A DNA stretch of 64,000 bases from Cristatella mucedo (GCA_009760855.2 WPIO01000001.1:62001-126000), one strand, 5' to 3'. Counted from the first letter of the stretch, positions 52,501 through 64,000 are shown. Numbers and translations are program-made. Notes: a model not told the origin generated them from the sequence alone.

Positions 52501-54253
52501 ATAATTTGCTGCTCCTGCTCATGAGTTCGGCCGGCAGTATCAGCCAGCACGAGCCACACTTGCAAATCATTCTCATAAAGCACAAAAGATCCTACCGGGC
52601 AGCTTGAGAGCCGGACTACATCCCACCCCCTCCCGTGCCCTATTTATTCTCTTCCGTCCTGCCAGCCCTCTCCCTCCCTATTCCATCTCCCCTTAACCCC
52701 ATCTGCCCCATCTCGTGGCCACGTTTCACTAACGGCAGTGTAGCCAGTTGAGTCTTACAGCTTGGCAGCTTTCTTGCTGGGGCCTCAGATGGCTTTGTAT
52801 GGAGCTGAAGTGCAGCAAAGGAATGGGAAGACGGTCTGACCCACAAAGTTGCCCATGTCCTTGCTGAATTGGAATTGATAGCCACCAGGTGGCTTAAGGC
52901 CAGTCACACGGATCTCGGAGAGTCGGCTTCGGCATGACACGAATTTATGACCAGTTGGGGCCGTTGTCTGCTCATGCAGCAGCCATAGCCCAGTGTACTC
53001 ACGGATCAAGCCAGCACTTGTCTAAGGATGATTAGCATTAAGATGAATTGCTGAATTGCTTCGTGATGCTTTGTCCTTGTTAAGTATTGGCGGCTTGGGT
53101 GCTTGGTTTGGTAGGCTTTTTACCTATGCCGTGTTTATTTTTAGATGTTTGAAAAAGTTCTAGCTGATTTAGGTCTATTACAACGCATGGTAATTTTGCT
53201 TACCGGTTTACCCATTGCTGCCTCTGTGGCCTCCATATATGTCGCCGGCGAAGGCACGTCTGTTGTGCTGGCTACGACTGTGCTCGACCTCCTGCACGGC
53301 TCCGGCCGGCTGCTCAGTCGGCAGCGAAGTCGATACGCTGTGCTGATGTGCTGAGCTGGCTATGGTCAGACTGATTGGTGAGAAGGGTGCCGTGTATCAC
53401 TGCATCTGGCCTCAGTTCTGTCTCGTAAGTCCGGTGAATCGTGCCAGTGCCTGAGGAGGTGTTGCTTGTAGCTCAAGTCCAGGTGTAGCTCAAGTCCAGG
53501 TCTGTGGCAGGGCTCTACACAGCCCACGCAGACCACGATCCTACCTCCCCCTCCATCCTTCTCTTCCCTCCCCCTCCTCCCTCCGGCTCCCTCAATCACT
53601 AGCTTTGCCTATGTCTATATCTCTCTCCATGTGTGTCTGTCATGGTTTCTAACCTTGGACCATTCCGTGCACCCTGGCATCTTAGATTGCCATGTGACCT
53701 ACAATTTAGTTGCTGGGACCCTTATGCCACATCCCTTGCTTTCGGCATTGGTTGCTAACCGAGTTCAGGCTTTCGTGTAGTACATGCGTGCTGTCCTGCC
53801 AGGGTGGCTGTCGCTGCTGCTGCTGCAGTCCATCCACACCAGGTTCGATTCTGTTATTATATGAGCTGGACCTGCGCAGATGCTCTCCGAACCCTCACTT
53901 GCCTTTTGATGCAATCGCTCATTAGATAAGAAGGAATTTCATCTTTTCATGTGGTTGGCTTGTACAGCAGCAGCTGGATTGATAAACCAGTATCCTTGAG
54001 CTGGAGTATTTGTGGTAGTGATGACTCATGACACGGGCAGACTGGGAGGGGCAGCTTTCAGACTTCCATTCGTGATCCCGGAAAGAAAAATAATAGCCGT
54101 AGCAGCAGTGCTGATCGGATGGGAGTTTAACTCACCGATTTGCATGGTTCTGCCAGTCGCGGTTTGTCTGTGGCCTCAGAGAGTCTGCTCATTCTCCTCT
54201 TGTCTTTGCCTGTCTGTCTGTATCTATCTCGGGTCTTCGTCTGTCTTGCTCTC

Positions 54254-54286
<33 letters not shown>

Positions 54287-57200
54287 TACTTGATAAAGCG
54301 CCCTCAGAGAACTTAATCTCTTTCTAGGCGCTTTACATTTGCTGTAAAGGGAAATGCAATTAAATGGTAAGTAAAATCATGCTTGAAAAACAAACAAAAT
54401 GAATAACATGGTTAGGGGTGACATGCATGCAATGCAAATGTGGTTAGTGGCAGCATGCACAGTGTCAGCACGCATAAGCACGTGAAGGACGAATCACAGG
54501 GACCCACTAAATGCTGTCCTAAATAGGTGTGTTTTTAAGTTCCTTTTAAATGTGGTCAGGTCAGGGGATGTTCTGACGCAGGTCGGGAGGGAGTTCCAGA
54601 CTTTGGGAGCATACGAACTAAATGCATGGTCTCCAAAGGATTTGAGGTTTCTCTTCTCTCCTCTGTCACTCTGACTCGGACTGTTTGTCACCTGTCTTGC
54701 CTGTCTGTGTGAAGTCGCTCTTGTATCACTATCGATCTCTTGCTCTTACTCACAATGTGCTCATCTGTCAGTCTCTGCTGCTATGCTGAACCACCGATGT
54801 AGCTTCTCTGTGTAGCCAGTTTGAAGTTGTGCGAAGGAAGTTTCTAGTACTTACACGCCGGCACTTCAAGAAGCATCATTCATGATCCGAAGACCTGTGG
54901 GGGTGGGGCATGCATGAGAGCGATATGTGTGCTCCACCGATAAGAAAGCCTGAGCTTCCACCGTTAATAATAATAATAATAATAATATTGCACTTGATAA
55001 AGCGCCCTCAGAGAACTTAATCTCTTTCTAGGCGCTTTACATTTGCTGCCGTTGCCAGGTGGTGCTTGGCCATGCCTATCTGCTGTCCGTGAGCGTGCGC
55101 TGAGCGCGTGCAAGTGCAGCGCCTCGAGAAGCCGAGCGAAGCTCAGCCCAAACCGGAACTCGGCCGACCCAGGCTTGCCAGACACTCCCCAGGGAAACCA
55201 CCGTGGTATAGCAGTGACATGCTTCGGCCAGACAGGAGCCTCATGCCACGGTACGACCTTCATGCCTATCCCTGCCTGGCACCGGTGGGTGCCACACCCC
55301 AGCTAATAAATACCGAGTCGTCTATTCATAGATGTAGCTCGCTTTCGGTCGTTTGGCTCAGAGCCAGCTCACTTCCTGCTCACATCCTGCTATTGGCACT
55401 GTGCACATACATAGCCAAAAGTGAGCCGGCTCTGTGAACAAGCCACACGGTATTAGCCCACCGCACCGATGCCTCACACACAGCCTTGTTGCGCCAGTGG
55501 GCCGCCGGCTCTTCAGGTTGCCTGACACAAGCCATGGCCACCGCTGCTCTGCCACCTACCACCGATCGCTGTGGATAGCTGGCTGTCGTAGCCGAATGTA
55601 GTAGCCCGGGCTAGATAGATGCCCCTCGAGCTGCAGCACAGCGACACAGCTCTCGGCTGGCTCCGTGGCCTGCAGCTGGTTAGGCACACCGTCTTCTGGC
55701 TGCCATGGCGTGCAACTTGCCCTTGACCGACACTTGGAGGGTGGTATGTGCATGAGTTAGCCATAAATACAGGCTCCACCAGGCCTCATGTGGTGGGGTA
55801 TCCTCCCTACTAGTGCATTGTGCCTCCTCATTTGAGCAACTAGTCACCTCCTGAGTAGCTGTTGTCGACATTGACTTTCCGAGGTATGAGCATAAAGCCT
55901 CAACAGCCGGAAGAGCTGCCTGTGTGGCCCGTGTCCAAGAAGCCTGGCTAGCAGCTAACCGTTAGAGCTATTTTCGACACCCGGGTACCGAGATATGCAG
56001 ATCGTGGCAAATGCCCAATTGACCGAACCGACGGCTGTAGGGTACTGGTTGGCAGCTTGCGACAGCTATCAGCTCTCAGTTTCTCTTTCAGTTTATCAGT
56101 TCAGTCTTATCAGTTTCTCTGCTCTCAAGCAGTGTTTCCCTTGGTCACAGGGCTTGCCAACCTGGCGGTCATGGAATGTGCTGAAGCATGATACTCGGGT
56201 TGGTCTACCAAGCACTTACTGCGGAGAAAGACAGGTTGCACCCTAGTAATTCAGCTGCCGTGGTACGATTGCTATGGAGGACAGCCTTAATTAGTACAGC
56301 CTAATCTCGTACCAGCCAATCCTGTTGATATTGGGAGTTGCACATCGCACCACCCACTGTAAGATCACTAGGGATTAGCATATCCCTAATCAGCCCGTGT
56401 CACTTTGGGGGAAGGGGAAGATAGTGGCACCTTACTTTTGGTCTAGCGGTTAAGGTGCTCGCCCCGACCAAGGTCTGACTGAAGTCGTGGGCTCGAGCCC
56501 CGAGGCATATGTGAAGCGCCTGAATAGAGATTAAGTTCTGTTGGGGTGCTATATAAATGAATTATATATATATTATATATATATATATATACACTCTGGA
56601 CTAATGAGCTATCAGATGGGTGTGGATGGTACAAGCCGTTTTTGGACTCTCTCGTTGGAACAAATCTTTTGGTTACGGTTCGTTGATGATAAGCTAGCAG
56701 TTTGAGGTTTCCCTTTGGCTGGCCCATTCCCAGATGGGTCATAGTTATGTTTATGTTGGTTTGACCATTTGGTATTGGCTGTCTTTCCACTAACTGATGG
56801 ATAAGCATGAATTCATTTGGTGGGGACCGGCCTCCAAGGTGTGAGTCTTTTAACTTTGAATTTAAAGAGTGAGAATTTAACTTAGCATGCTGAGACGTCT
56901 AGGACCTCAGATTTGCTGACCAGCAGATCAATCAGCTCCACTAACTGTTTCTCCACCATAGGTGGAACCAGGATCTTTATTTCAGAGGAGATCCGAAAGT
57001 AATTACAAATTATATAGCACAAAACCAGTGTTTATTCCACACGAACTCGGCGGTTTCTCATAGTGTGAAATTGACATAATTTTATCGTTGGCGATTCGGT
57101 CGGTGGGACCGTAGGAGGCAGGTAGGCTCTCAACTACTACCTGAGGCAGCCAAGGTTGCTGCCACACTATTGTAGGGGGGAGGGGGTGCGTGCAAATACT

Positions 57201-60073
57201 GCCGCACTGCTCTGCCACCGATGACTGCCCAGAGCTGATCATAGATCCTGGGAGCTGTCGGACTCACGACGTGCTGCTTGTTACTTGACGTCGGTGCAGC
57301 CAGCTTCTTTGCCTTCACCCAAAGGCACTCAGCCGCTCAGCTCTGAAGAAGAGGCGTGCTATGCCGAGCCAGTTTTAAGTGTCAGTGGACTGCTGGGCTG
57401 TCGTGATGTGCCGATTCTTTTGTGAAGATTGCCTCAATCAACGCGATGCATACATTGAGCCTTACCGAGACCCGAGTCCTTACTCGGCGGCACACTGGTC
57501 TGTGCCTGCAAGTGCTCTGCTTTGCCCACCTGTAAGACCCAATGCCATCTGCTGTAGCGTTTATCAAATGAACGTAGCTGCTACTGTACCTGCTAGTGTT
57601 CACCGGCGACTGATAGCTAATCGGTTCGTCGTGAGTGTGTATTACCTACAGACGCCACGATAAGTGTTAAAAAATGAGTAGTAATTTACTTAATGTGCAT
57701 GCCACCCTAAGAGAACCTAATTTCTATGAAGGCACCTCACACCTGCCATGATCTCGAGCCCACGACCTCGGCCATTAGTGCATTCACCTTGACCTTGGTC
57801 AGGTCAAGCACCTTAACCAGAGGCTCAGCCATTCTTGCAATACTTGGTGGAAGACAGAAACAGGGAGGAGGGTGGCAAGGCTGCTTCGGTGCACACACAG
57901 CTGCCCCGATAATGCAGCACCAGTGCAGTTTCTAATGGTCCTGGCTTTTGAGTGAACTCAGGCTAGTGGCCGACAAGACATCCAATCCAATGAGTTAGGC
58001 TGCAGTGTGGTGCTGGTACCCTGCACGAGGAAGCCACCTTGTCACAGACTTCGGGCCTTGAGTTGGGAGTGGGCAGTTGCTTGTCTTAGTGGGTGGGCTA
58101 GTGCAAAAGGATGCAAGGGCCATTGGGATGGCCTAGCGGTTAGTGTCACGGGCTCTAACCTCTAACCTCAAGCTCGCACGGTCGAATCATGCTCCGAAAA
58201 TGTCAAAATGTCAGTGCTAACTATTCCTCGGGACAAGCTGACCGGAGCTGCACAGATAGGCTACTTCAGTTTTTATTCTAGAACCATTTCTGAGCTGAGG
58301 CTTTATTTTCTCATTCCGCCCTTCACTACCGGCGTGTGCGAGATAGTGTCCCCCCCCCTCCGTCGAGCTTGGCTGACTACAGGGGTGTAAATGCCAATAA
58401 ATATGGTGGCAGACATTTGCTAGACGTTGTTCATGTGAACCGCCTCGCCTTTACCGCAGGTATGTGCAGGTATGGGCATGCCTTCAGGCAGTAGTAATGC
58501 AGTTCCGTTGAACGAGGGTCGCTGTGATACTCGATTGTAGCTGTTGATCTAATGTTCGTTTGTTCTTTGTGCAGCATGTATTCGGGCGTAAGGAGGCCTT
58601 TGGGGGGGGGGGCATACTGTGAGCTTATTTGAGCATCGGTGTGGCTGCTGGGGCATTGGCAGCCGATCACGTGCCAGCAGGTAGGGTAGTGGGTGGGGGT
58701 CCATTTCGTAGTGTTGATATGGCAGTATATGTTTGTAAGTAGTAGAGGTATGCATGAGTGTAGGTGGATGGCTGCTTGAGAGTCTCTCCGACAGTCGATT
58801 CTCCCGACCAGCAGTGCACAAACCGTTTCGTGCCAGCTCGTACGAGGCTGCCACCAGCTGTATATGCTCTGGTGGCTTCGTGTTTTTTTTCTTGTGTTTG
58901 ATAGACCTGCTGCATGCTAGAGTGCTGCTTACCAGAGCTGAACATTTTATTGTGCCCAGTTTGAGCAGAGTCGAGTTTAGTAATTGTTTTGGTGGTTTTA
59001 GAAAATTTATGTTCGGGTCCATGTTCGGCTAACCCACACAGTCAAACCGAGTGTCTGGCAAGCAATGCAATATACTTCATGTGTATACCGCCCTAAGATA
59101 ACTTAGTCTCTGTTCGGGCGTTTCGCATATGCCACGAGGCTCGAGCCCTCGACCTCGGCCATCAAATACATTCACCCTGACCTTGCTTCGAGGCAAGCAC
59201 CTTAACCACTGGCCAAACCAGCTCGACAAACAAGAGTGGAGCAGCTCTTCGATGGCGTAGATGAGCATGATTAGTTGAAGTTGCCTTGGCTTGGGCAGGG
59301 ATTCACAGAGGCTTGCTCGTGCTTGCGTTGTACATACTGATCATGTTCTAGTTTTGAGATGGCTTCAGCTTTCTTGTGCATAGGGCTGAACGTAAATGCA
59401 TTCACCTGTCTGAAGCCAAGTGAAGTGCCGACGATTTGGAAGTCTTCAAGGCCAAGGGTTCATGAGAGGAGCATTGATGCCTATCAAGGCGCTTCACTGC
59501 TATATCCGAGATAGTAGCGTTAACCAAGAGGTGGCGATGATATGCAAGGCATCAATCATGCTTAGACAAGCATGCAAAAGCACACGAGAAGACCCACACA
59601 GCAGCTGATAGTCCATTGATCAGGGTTTGTAAAGATAGAAATCTTGTAAAGATCACTCAGGGTTTTTTAATAGTCCGTTGGTCAGGGCTTGTGAAGATTA
59701 CTCAGGTTTTTAACCCCTGGCTTAGTTAGAGCGATATGTTTATTAGCCCCCCACCGAGTCTTTCCAAGGTTGACAAATCTAAACACTTAAGTGCCGTTTG
59801 AATAGTTCCTAGCCAGAATGTAGTGGGCAATAAACATATTCTGAATGGAGCAATATGGACGTTTGCTATCAATGTGCTCATTATGTGTATATTACTGCAG
59901 CTTTTTTCTGACCTCAATCTCCCCCTCTCCCTTCCCCCTCCCTCTCCCTCCCTCTCTCCCTCCCTCTCCCTTCCTCTCTCTCCCTCTCCCTTCCCCCTCC
60001 CTCTCCCCCTCTCCCTCCTTCCCCCTCTCTCCCTCCCTCCCTCTCTCTCTGCCTCTCTCTCTCCCTCTCTCTC

Positions 60074-60151
<78 letters not shown>

Positions 60152-63100
60152 CCTCCCTCCCTCCCTCCCTCCCTCCTCCCTCCCTCCCTCCCTCTCCCTC
60201 CTCTCTCTCCCTCCCTCCATCCCTCCCTCTCTCCCAAGACATGGCAGGTTTTTCCCGGTTCTACAATGACAAGTTAAAATCTCGTAGAAAAATGACTGCA
60301 CTCTTTTACAATAAGTGACACTGGAATAGAAAACCCAGCTTGCTTTCACTGTGCGTGAAGTCTTGTTATTGATGGCTCAGTCTAGTCCAATCTTCAAATT
60401 ATTTTTCTCTCTGACCCGGCTTTGCTCGATGCTTCACACAAAGATGCTCGACGAATTGGGGGTCACGGTCGTTGTTGTCCACTCTGCCCAGTGGGCATAC
60501 CCCTCCACCCACAGTCGACATAGCATAGGATAGTATAATAATATATAATATACAAGTATAGGAGTAAACAAGGCTCCAAATGTCGTGAAAGCAACTTGTG
60601 GAAATTAAGCCGGACTGAAGGAAAACTGATCCGGTTAATCTGAACAGTTGATGGCGTATGTCCATTCAATTTGGGCGAGTGGTCTTGCAATGCTTCGTTG
60701 CGGTTGTGTGGCAGGGTGGGCAGGGTAGTAGCCAGCTCCAGCCCTTGCCACACCTGCTGGCTAGGATGGCCATCAGCCTTTGAGTTAGCCATGCATTCTC
60801 ACATGTTTGGCACACGTTGTCCCTCTGGTTTGGCTTTGTGTGGCAGCCAGTAAGGCCTACGTGACCTCTACAGGAAGCCATTGGCTGAAGTAGCCTCTTC
60901 TTTCTATCTTAATTTGCTCAAAAGAATCAGGCCGTATTCGGAAGCACAGGTTTGGTATCTTGAATAAAAAATAGTCCATATTTTGTTAAGACGACGAGTC
61001 CTCTCTGTCGCACCGTCGGTAAGGCGCCTGTTTTGACAGCAAGAGGCGTGGTTTAGAATACCGCCTGAGAGGATACAGGATTTGGCCTCGTTTGTGCTCC
61101 TGCCTGCATACGACAGCAGTAAACCAGCAGTGCAGCCGAGTTTTTCCATGTCTCGCGGAGCCGGCTTTTCTTTTTGCTTAACAGCTGCCTTGGCCGTTGC
61201 GTGAGCAATGGCTTCGACGTCGGCCTGCCTCTGTGTGGCCTGCAGATGGAACGATAGCACCTGTTAGGTCCTCATAATATGGGTCGTGTTTGGCAAATCG
61301 AAAGGCCAAATCAATATTGTCGACTGTATAGTGCTATGCTGTCGTGTTTTGTGCCACTGTATTCAGTCTTGTTTCCCGATGGCTGTTTGTTCATGCAGCT
61401 TGTAGCTCTGTAGCTCAGCCGCAGGTATTGGTGCATGTGAAACTCGGAGAAGGGCTGTGCATGCCGCTGCCCCACGTGGGTGTGGGGCTGTGTGGCTTGC
61501 TGCAGAACAGGGCGTGGCAATGGAGGAGGAGGAGGGGGACGAGGGAGCCTCTTGCCCTCGACCGTGGGTTTTCCTGATCTCCAATTACCGAAACCGAAGG
61601 GAATGAATGTTCACCCCATTTCTTAACTATTTGACCAATTAAAATCATTGGCGCTTCGATGGCTTCTACAAAGGCAGCTGGTCGGTTTTTTCCTTCATGC
61701 ATAGCCCGTGTGCCTAGGCATAAGAAAGGGCCTGGACAGGAACAGATTAGCACGTCGAGTAAGTTTGACTGAGGAGGACTGCGACTGCAGACACCCGGAT
61801 GGCTTTCGAGACAGACCCCCTTACCGACCGGAGCAAGTGGTGCCCAAGCGGGTGCCCTCTGGCGAGGTCATGGTTTGGCCTTTCCGAGTCACGAAAACGC
61901 CGGCTCCAGTATATGAGAATAGAGCCCTCACTGGCCGTGTGCCTCCTGAGCGATGTGCGGCTCATTGATTTCGAGGCTTGCTTCCCGTCGGAGCGATCTC
62001 ATTTGGCGGCCAAGCCCTCCTCCAACACGCTTCATTCTCGCTGTGCATCGCTGTGAGCAATCCTTACTAAACCCGCTTTGTTTTTAGTGACAAGAAGTCG
62101 GAAGCCACTCCCGTCGCCGCTGTGGCCACTCTGGGAGGCGCCCACGTTTCGGAGAAAAGGCAGGCAGCCGATGAGAGGTATGGTTCTGCACGACTGGGCG
62201 CACACCAAGGCAGCTGTGCTGTCACACAACTTTGGATCAAGCAAAAAGCATTTGCCTTTGCTTGAATGGCTCGAGGTCCTTGAGAATAAAAGTGAATGTC
62301 TGATTCGTCAACCTTATCTATAGAGCGGCAGAAGAGCCGTGGCTCACCTTCGTATGGATGGTTGCCTTACTCTGGGTAGGGTGCTTGCATTGCACGATCC
62401 GGGCCGTGCAATGCATGTCACACGGCATGCAATCCTATATTGCAAGGGGGCGGTAGCTGCCAAGGCTATTCTTCTGCTGTGTGTTTCTTTGCACTTCATT
62501 CGTTGTTCAGTGACTCGAAGCCACTGCCTGAGTCATAATGGGGGGGGGGGGCAGTCATCAAGCCAGCTGTCATGAAGTCACTCTAGATCTACTTAAAGTC
62601 CTTTCCACTGTCTCACCAGCCGATTAATCAAACTTCCGGGGTGCATCTCTAATACTCACCTACAGTGCAGCAATGGCCACCGATCGCAGGCTTGAACTAA
62701 TGGAAGAAACTGACCTACCGTACCGCAGTTGGCCGTGCTAAATGAGTCCAACGTGTCGTGGCATGTAGCCTCAGCAGGAATCCCGGTGGTCAAGAATCAG
62801 CAGTGTAAGTTTAGTTTTAGCCGTCAGCGGATTGCCGAGGATTCTCTCAATGCTTGCAGACAGGCTGTTTAGCTGCCCGAAAACCGTTTAGCTATTTAAA
62901 GGGATAGTTTCACTCTTGCTTGCTGTCATAAACGATTGGGCTATCGTAAGCAATGCTAGCATAAGGGATTGAGTTGACCTGCGGCCACGCCCTTCACGGT
63001 GCCACATGCGAAGTCAGGGGCACGTGTGGTTCGAGGCCTGTCTTTCGTACCGTCTTCCGCCCTCCGGTGTGGTGGCTAGATGCTAAGATAGATGCCGAAA

Positions 63101-64000
63101 TGCTAAGGTGCCTTGTCAGTGGCATCCAACGTGACCGAGCCCAGGTGATTTGCTCACACCGGCACGAGCTTGTGGCAAGCTTTAGTGACAGTGCGATATT
63201 TGCAACAAAGACTGCAGCTGTGAGAATGAGATTTTGATGATTGACAATTGCTGCGATTGGTCATACTTTTTTTTTTTTTTTTAGGTTGGCCACTGCGCCC
63301 GTAGTTGCAGTGCATTCCACGAATGAACCGAAATCGCCAACTAAGATGTCTCACCGACAGTCGGTCTCCAGATCTTCTAGTCGATCGTCTTCAAATTCGC
63401 GAAGGTGTGTTGGGTTTATTTTAAATAATGGCCATCGTGCAGTGTTCTTCCCCAGCTGGCTTAATTTTTTTTTATACTGCTGTTGTACTTACGGCTGTTG
63501 CTCATTTCGTGGGCCAGGGAAAATATATGCACGAATGTCATTGCCTGATTTGGCATTTTCAGCAGCAGTCGTAATTTAAAAGTCTCTGGAAAAACGTCGC
63601 TGCGTATTGACTCGTCAGGTGACGGTAGACCCAACTTGGGGATTCGGATCACTCGGCTTCCCATGCGCTCGACAGGTAAGGAATGAGCTGCTTTTTCGTA
63701 CGTCATAGTTAAGAGATAAGAGTGGTTCATCTATAGTGTTGATTGTGCTAGTAACTTCTCGACTAATACTTATGCGTCAGAGGCTGGTGTGGCATTTATG
63801 TGTGTGTGTGCTCGCGTGCGTGTATGCTGTGAGCCTGCCTGCATGTTTGGGCAGGCGTGCCAGTTGTGCTACAAGTTGCGCGCTTGTGTGCGCGTGCTCG
63901 CGTATGGCATATATTGTGGATATCTTTGTGCCCGCCAGTAGTTTTTGCCATCTTGGTGTCTTTAACGTAGTAGATGGCAGCACACTGCCTCGTGTTGTGC
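46428..64000 (+). CDS. spen: spen / split ends (SHARP) 5' part, runs off the right edge
   Basis: Spen proteins are large nuclear RNA-binding co-regulators with N-terminal RRMs and a C-terminal SPOC domain. Exons seen are 46428-46510, 47873-48178, 62088-62177, 63285-63404 and 63563-63675. All internal phases match. The N-terminus MVRETRYLRVADLPKDITEE aligns with human SPEN MVRETRHLWVGNLPENVREE. RRM1 continues as FGKIQTIRI and then AFLDIKAATKAH (human FVDFVDIKSAQKAH). A Ser/Arg-rich linker follows. The last exon carries GIRITRLPMRST, matching human GIKVQNLPVRST at the first strand of RRM2. The linker is much shorter than in vertebrate SPEN. The remaining RRMs and SPOC are outside the window. 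Confidence 0.9.
46972..47009 (+). repeat. Perfect 19-bp tandem duplication
   Basis: CGCTTGAACTTATGGCCGG occurs twice head to tail in the first spen intron. Confidence 0.95.
47471..47590 (+). mobile_element. SINE-like fragment in spen intron
   Basis: A tRNA-like remnant with GTGGGTTTGAGCTC (B-box-like) is followed by TATGTGAAGGGCCTGGATAG and AGATTCAGTTCTCTCAGAG. Confidence 0.6.
47873..48178 (+). CDS. spen: spen exon (RRM1 second half, Ser/Gly linker)
   Basis: The acceptor is ccaacgttttag and the donor GTAAGT. The first base completes Lys. The exon reads FGKIQTIRIDKSGE, then AVIAFLDIKAATKAH as the RNP1 region, then VQVGFCDASGNTLSKS and a low-complexity Ser/Gly linker. It ends in phase 2 (two bases of a Gly codon). 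Confidence 0.88.
49790..49935 (-). repeat. Interspersed repeat with palindromic core (copy 1)
   Basis: SINE-like tail sequence (AACCAAATCTCTATCCAGGC) is followed by AGCAGTAACCAAG, then ATCATGCTTAGACAAGCATG. It is related to 59490-59600. Confidence 0.5.
53467..53500 (+). repeat. Perfect 17-bp tandem duplication
   Basis: TGTAGCTCAAGTCCAGG occurs twice head to tail in the large spen intron. Confidence 0.95.
54256..54691 (-). mobile_element. LINE family A copy 9, 3' fragment
   Basis: This - strand fragment reads FGDHAF, SYAPKVWNSLPTCVRTSP and FKRNLKTHLFRTAFSG, followed by the UTR and tail. On the + strand the tail appears as (AAT)n at 54256-54284. It lies in the large spen intron. Confidence 0.88.
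54963..55048 (-). mobile_element. LINE family A tail only
   Basis: (AAT)n is followed by CTTGATAAAGCGCCCTCAGA and AGGCGCTTTACATTTGCTG, the last 85 bp of family A in reverse. It is severely 5' truncated. Confidence 0.85.
56436..56566 (+). mobile_element. tRNA-derived SINE copy, + strand
   Basis: The copy shows TGGTCTAGCGGTTAAGGTGC (A box), GTGGGCTCGAGCCCCG (B box) and body TGAAGCGCCTGAATAGAGAT. It ends TATATAAATGAATTATATAT and runs on into (TA)n. Confidence 0.85.
57690..57831 (-). mobile_element. tRNA-derived SINE copy
   Basis: The copy has a reverse-strand tail (GCCACCCTAAGAGAACCTAA), B box (GATCTCGAGCCCACGAC) and head (AGCACCTTAACCAGAGGC). Confidence 0.78.
58122..58200 (+). mobile_element. 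tRNA-like SINE head
   Basis: GATGGCCTAGCGGTTAGTGT resembles an A box and CGCACGGTCGAATCATGC a decayed B box. The shared tail is absent. Confidence 0.45.
59070..59225 (-). mobile_element. tRNA-derived SINE copy
   Basis: The tail (ATACCGCCCTAAGATAACTT), B box (GGCTCGAGCCCTCGACC) and head (AGCACCTTAACCACTGGCC) are all present in reverse. Confidence 0.8.
59490..59600 (-). repeat. Interspersed repeat with palindromic core (copy 2)
   Basis: It shares AAGGCGCTTC, TTAACCAAG, GCAAGGCATCAATCATGC and the TTAGACAAGCATGC hairpin with the 49.8-kb copy. Confidence 0.5.
59920..60236 (+). repeat. Long CCCTCT/(CT)n polypyrimidine tract
   Basis: About 310 bp is almost purely C and T, with a pure (CT)n core at 60085-60145 and CCCT blocks on both sides. 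It lies in the large spen intron. Ser/Leu/Pro and Arg/Glu ORFs across it are artefacts. Confidence 0.96.
62088..62177 (+). CDS. spen: spen linker exon
   Basis: The acceptor gctttgtttttag is followed by a base that completes the Gly codon left open at 48178. It reads DKKSEATPVAAVATLGG, then HVSEKRQAADE, and ends with donor GTATGG, phase 2. The segment has no recognisable fold. The call rests on splice sites and phase continuity across the 13.9-kb intron. Confidence 0.65.
62178..63284 (+). other. spen: spen intron before the SR-rich exon
   Basis: Contains poly-G at 62541-62550 and a T-run ahead of the acceptor. Nothing else was recognised. Confidence 0.5.
63285..63404 (+). CDS. spen: spen linker exon (Ser/Arg-rich)
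   Basis: The acceptor follows a run of T's (63268-63282) and the donor is GTGTGT. One base completes Arg. The exon encodes a proline/serine segment and an SR-rich tail (VSRSSSRSSSNSR), as in the linker between RRM1 and RRM2 of spen proteins. It ends in phase 2. Confidence 0.75.
63563..63675 (+). CDS. spen: spen exon (start of RRM2)
   Basis: The acceptor is a triple CAGCAGCAG, so the exon may start at 63563, 63566 or 63569, changing the protein by single serines. The exon ends with LGIRITRLPMRST and donor GTAAGG, phase 1. This is the beta-1 strand of the second RRM, and the rest of that domain lies beyond the window. Confidence 0.88.

Larger units (their letters stand above)
48179..62087 (+). 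other. spen: Large spen intron (13.9 kb)
   Basis: The intron holds two LINE family A fragments, several SINEs, a (CTG)n-like patch at 48328-48372, the long CT tract at 59920-60236 and two small tandem duplications. About 49.9-54.2 kb and 60.4-62.0 kb show no coding similarity or recognised repeat. The exon phases on both sides match, so no intervening exon is required. Confidence 0.6.

Noticed and set aside
56436-56510. Possible tRNA gene
   Set aside because: A and B boxes are present but the cloverleaf is not intact, and the sequence continues into a dispersed body and tail found in several other copies. It is a SINE.
59726-60349. Arg/Glu-rich and Ser/Leu/Pro-rich ORFs over 100 codons
   Set aside because: They are produced by the CCCTCT/(CT)n tract; the same kind of ORF appears at 10403-10780, 4007-4414 and 15334-15937.

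Overview
The window is animal nuclear DNA. Coding sequence is split into short exons with GT/AG borders and matching phases, introns run from about 100 bp to 14 kb, and the space between is filled with CR1/L2-type LINE copies, tRNA-derived SINEs and long (CT)n, (GT)n and (TA)n microsatellites. I see no bacterial-type operons and no CRISPR array. The species cannot be fixed from sequence alone; a metazoan, probably an invertebrate, is the best reading.

Two conserved genes lie on the + strand. (1) PEX5, the import receptor for peroxisomal PTS1 proteins, has 15 coding exons from 4281 to 31032. Nearly all exon phases join cleanly into a receptor of about 677 residues. It carries an N-terminal recycling cysteine, six WxxxF/Y motifs and a C-terminal TPR domain. 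(2) The 5' part of a spen (split ends / SHARP) gene starts at 46428. It has RRM1 on two exons, a 13.9-kb intron, Ser/Arg-rich linker exons, and the first strand of the next RRM at 63563-63675. It continues past the right edge.

Layout: 1-4255 has no recognised coding sequence and may hold an untranslated PEX5 exon and its promoter. 4256-31032 is PEX5, with introns loaded with LINE family A, LINE family B and SINEs. 31033-46427 is intergenic and dominated by repeats. It contains three related elements built from diverged tandem monomers of about 170-177 bp, two of them with inverted arms like foldback transposons. 46428-64000 is spen, mostly intron.

The two genes are not functionally linked. 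One is a cytosol/peroxisome shuttling receptor and the other a nuclear RNA-binding transcriptional co-regulator. The most unusual content is the 33.4-45.9 kb repeat district: two colinear copies of a complex tandem-repeat element, a diverged palindromic relative, shared accessory blocks, and 41-bp direct repeats flanking one copy. Other points of interest are LINE and SINE tails abutting PEX5 splice acceptors, and a SINE whose 3' tail resembles that of LINE family A.
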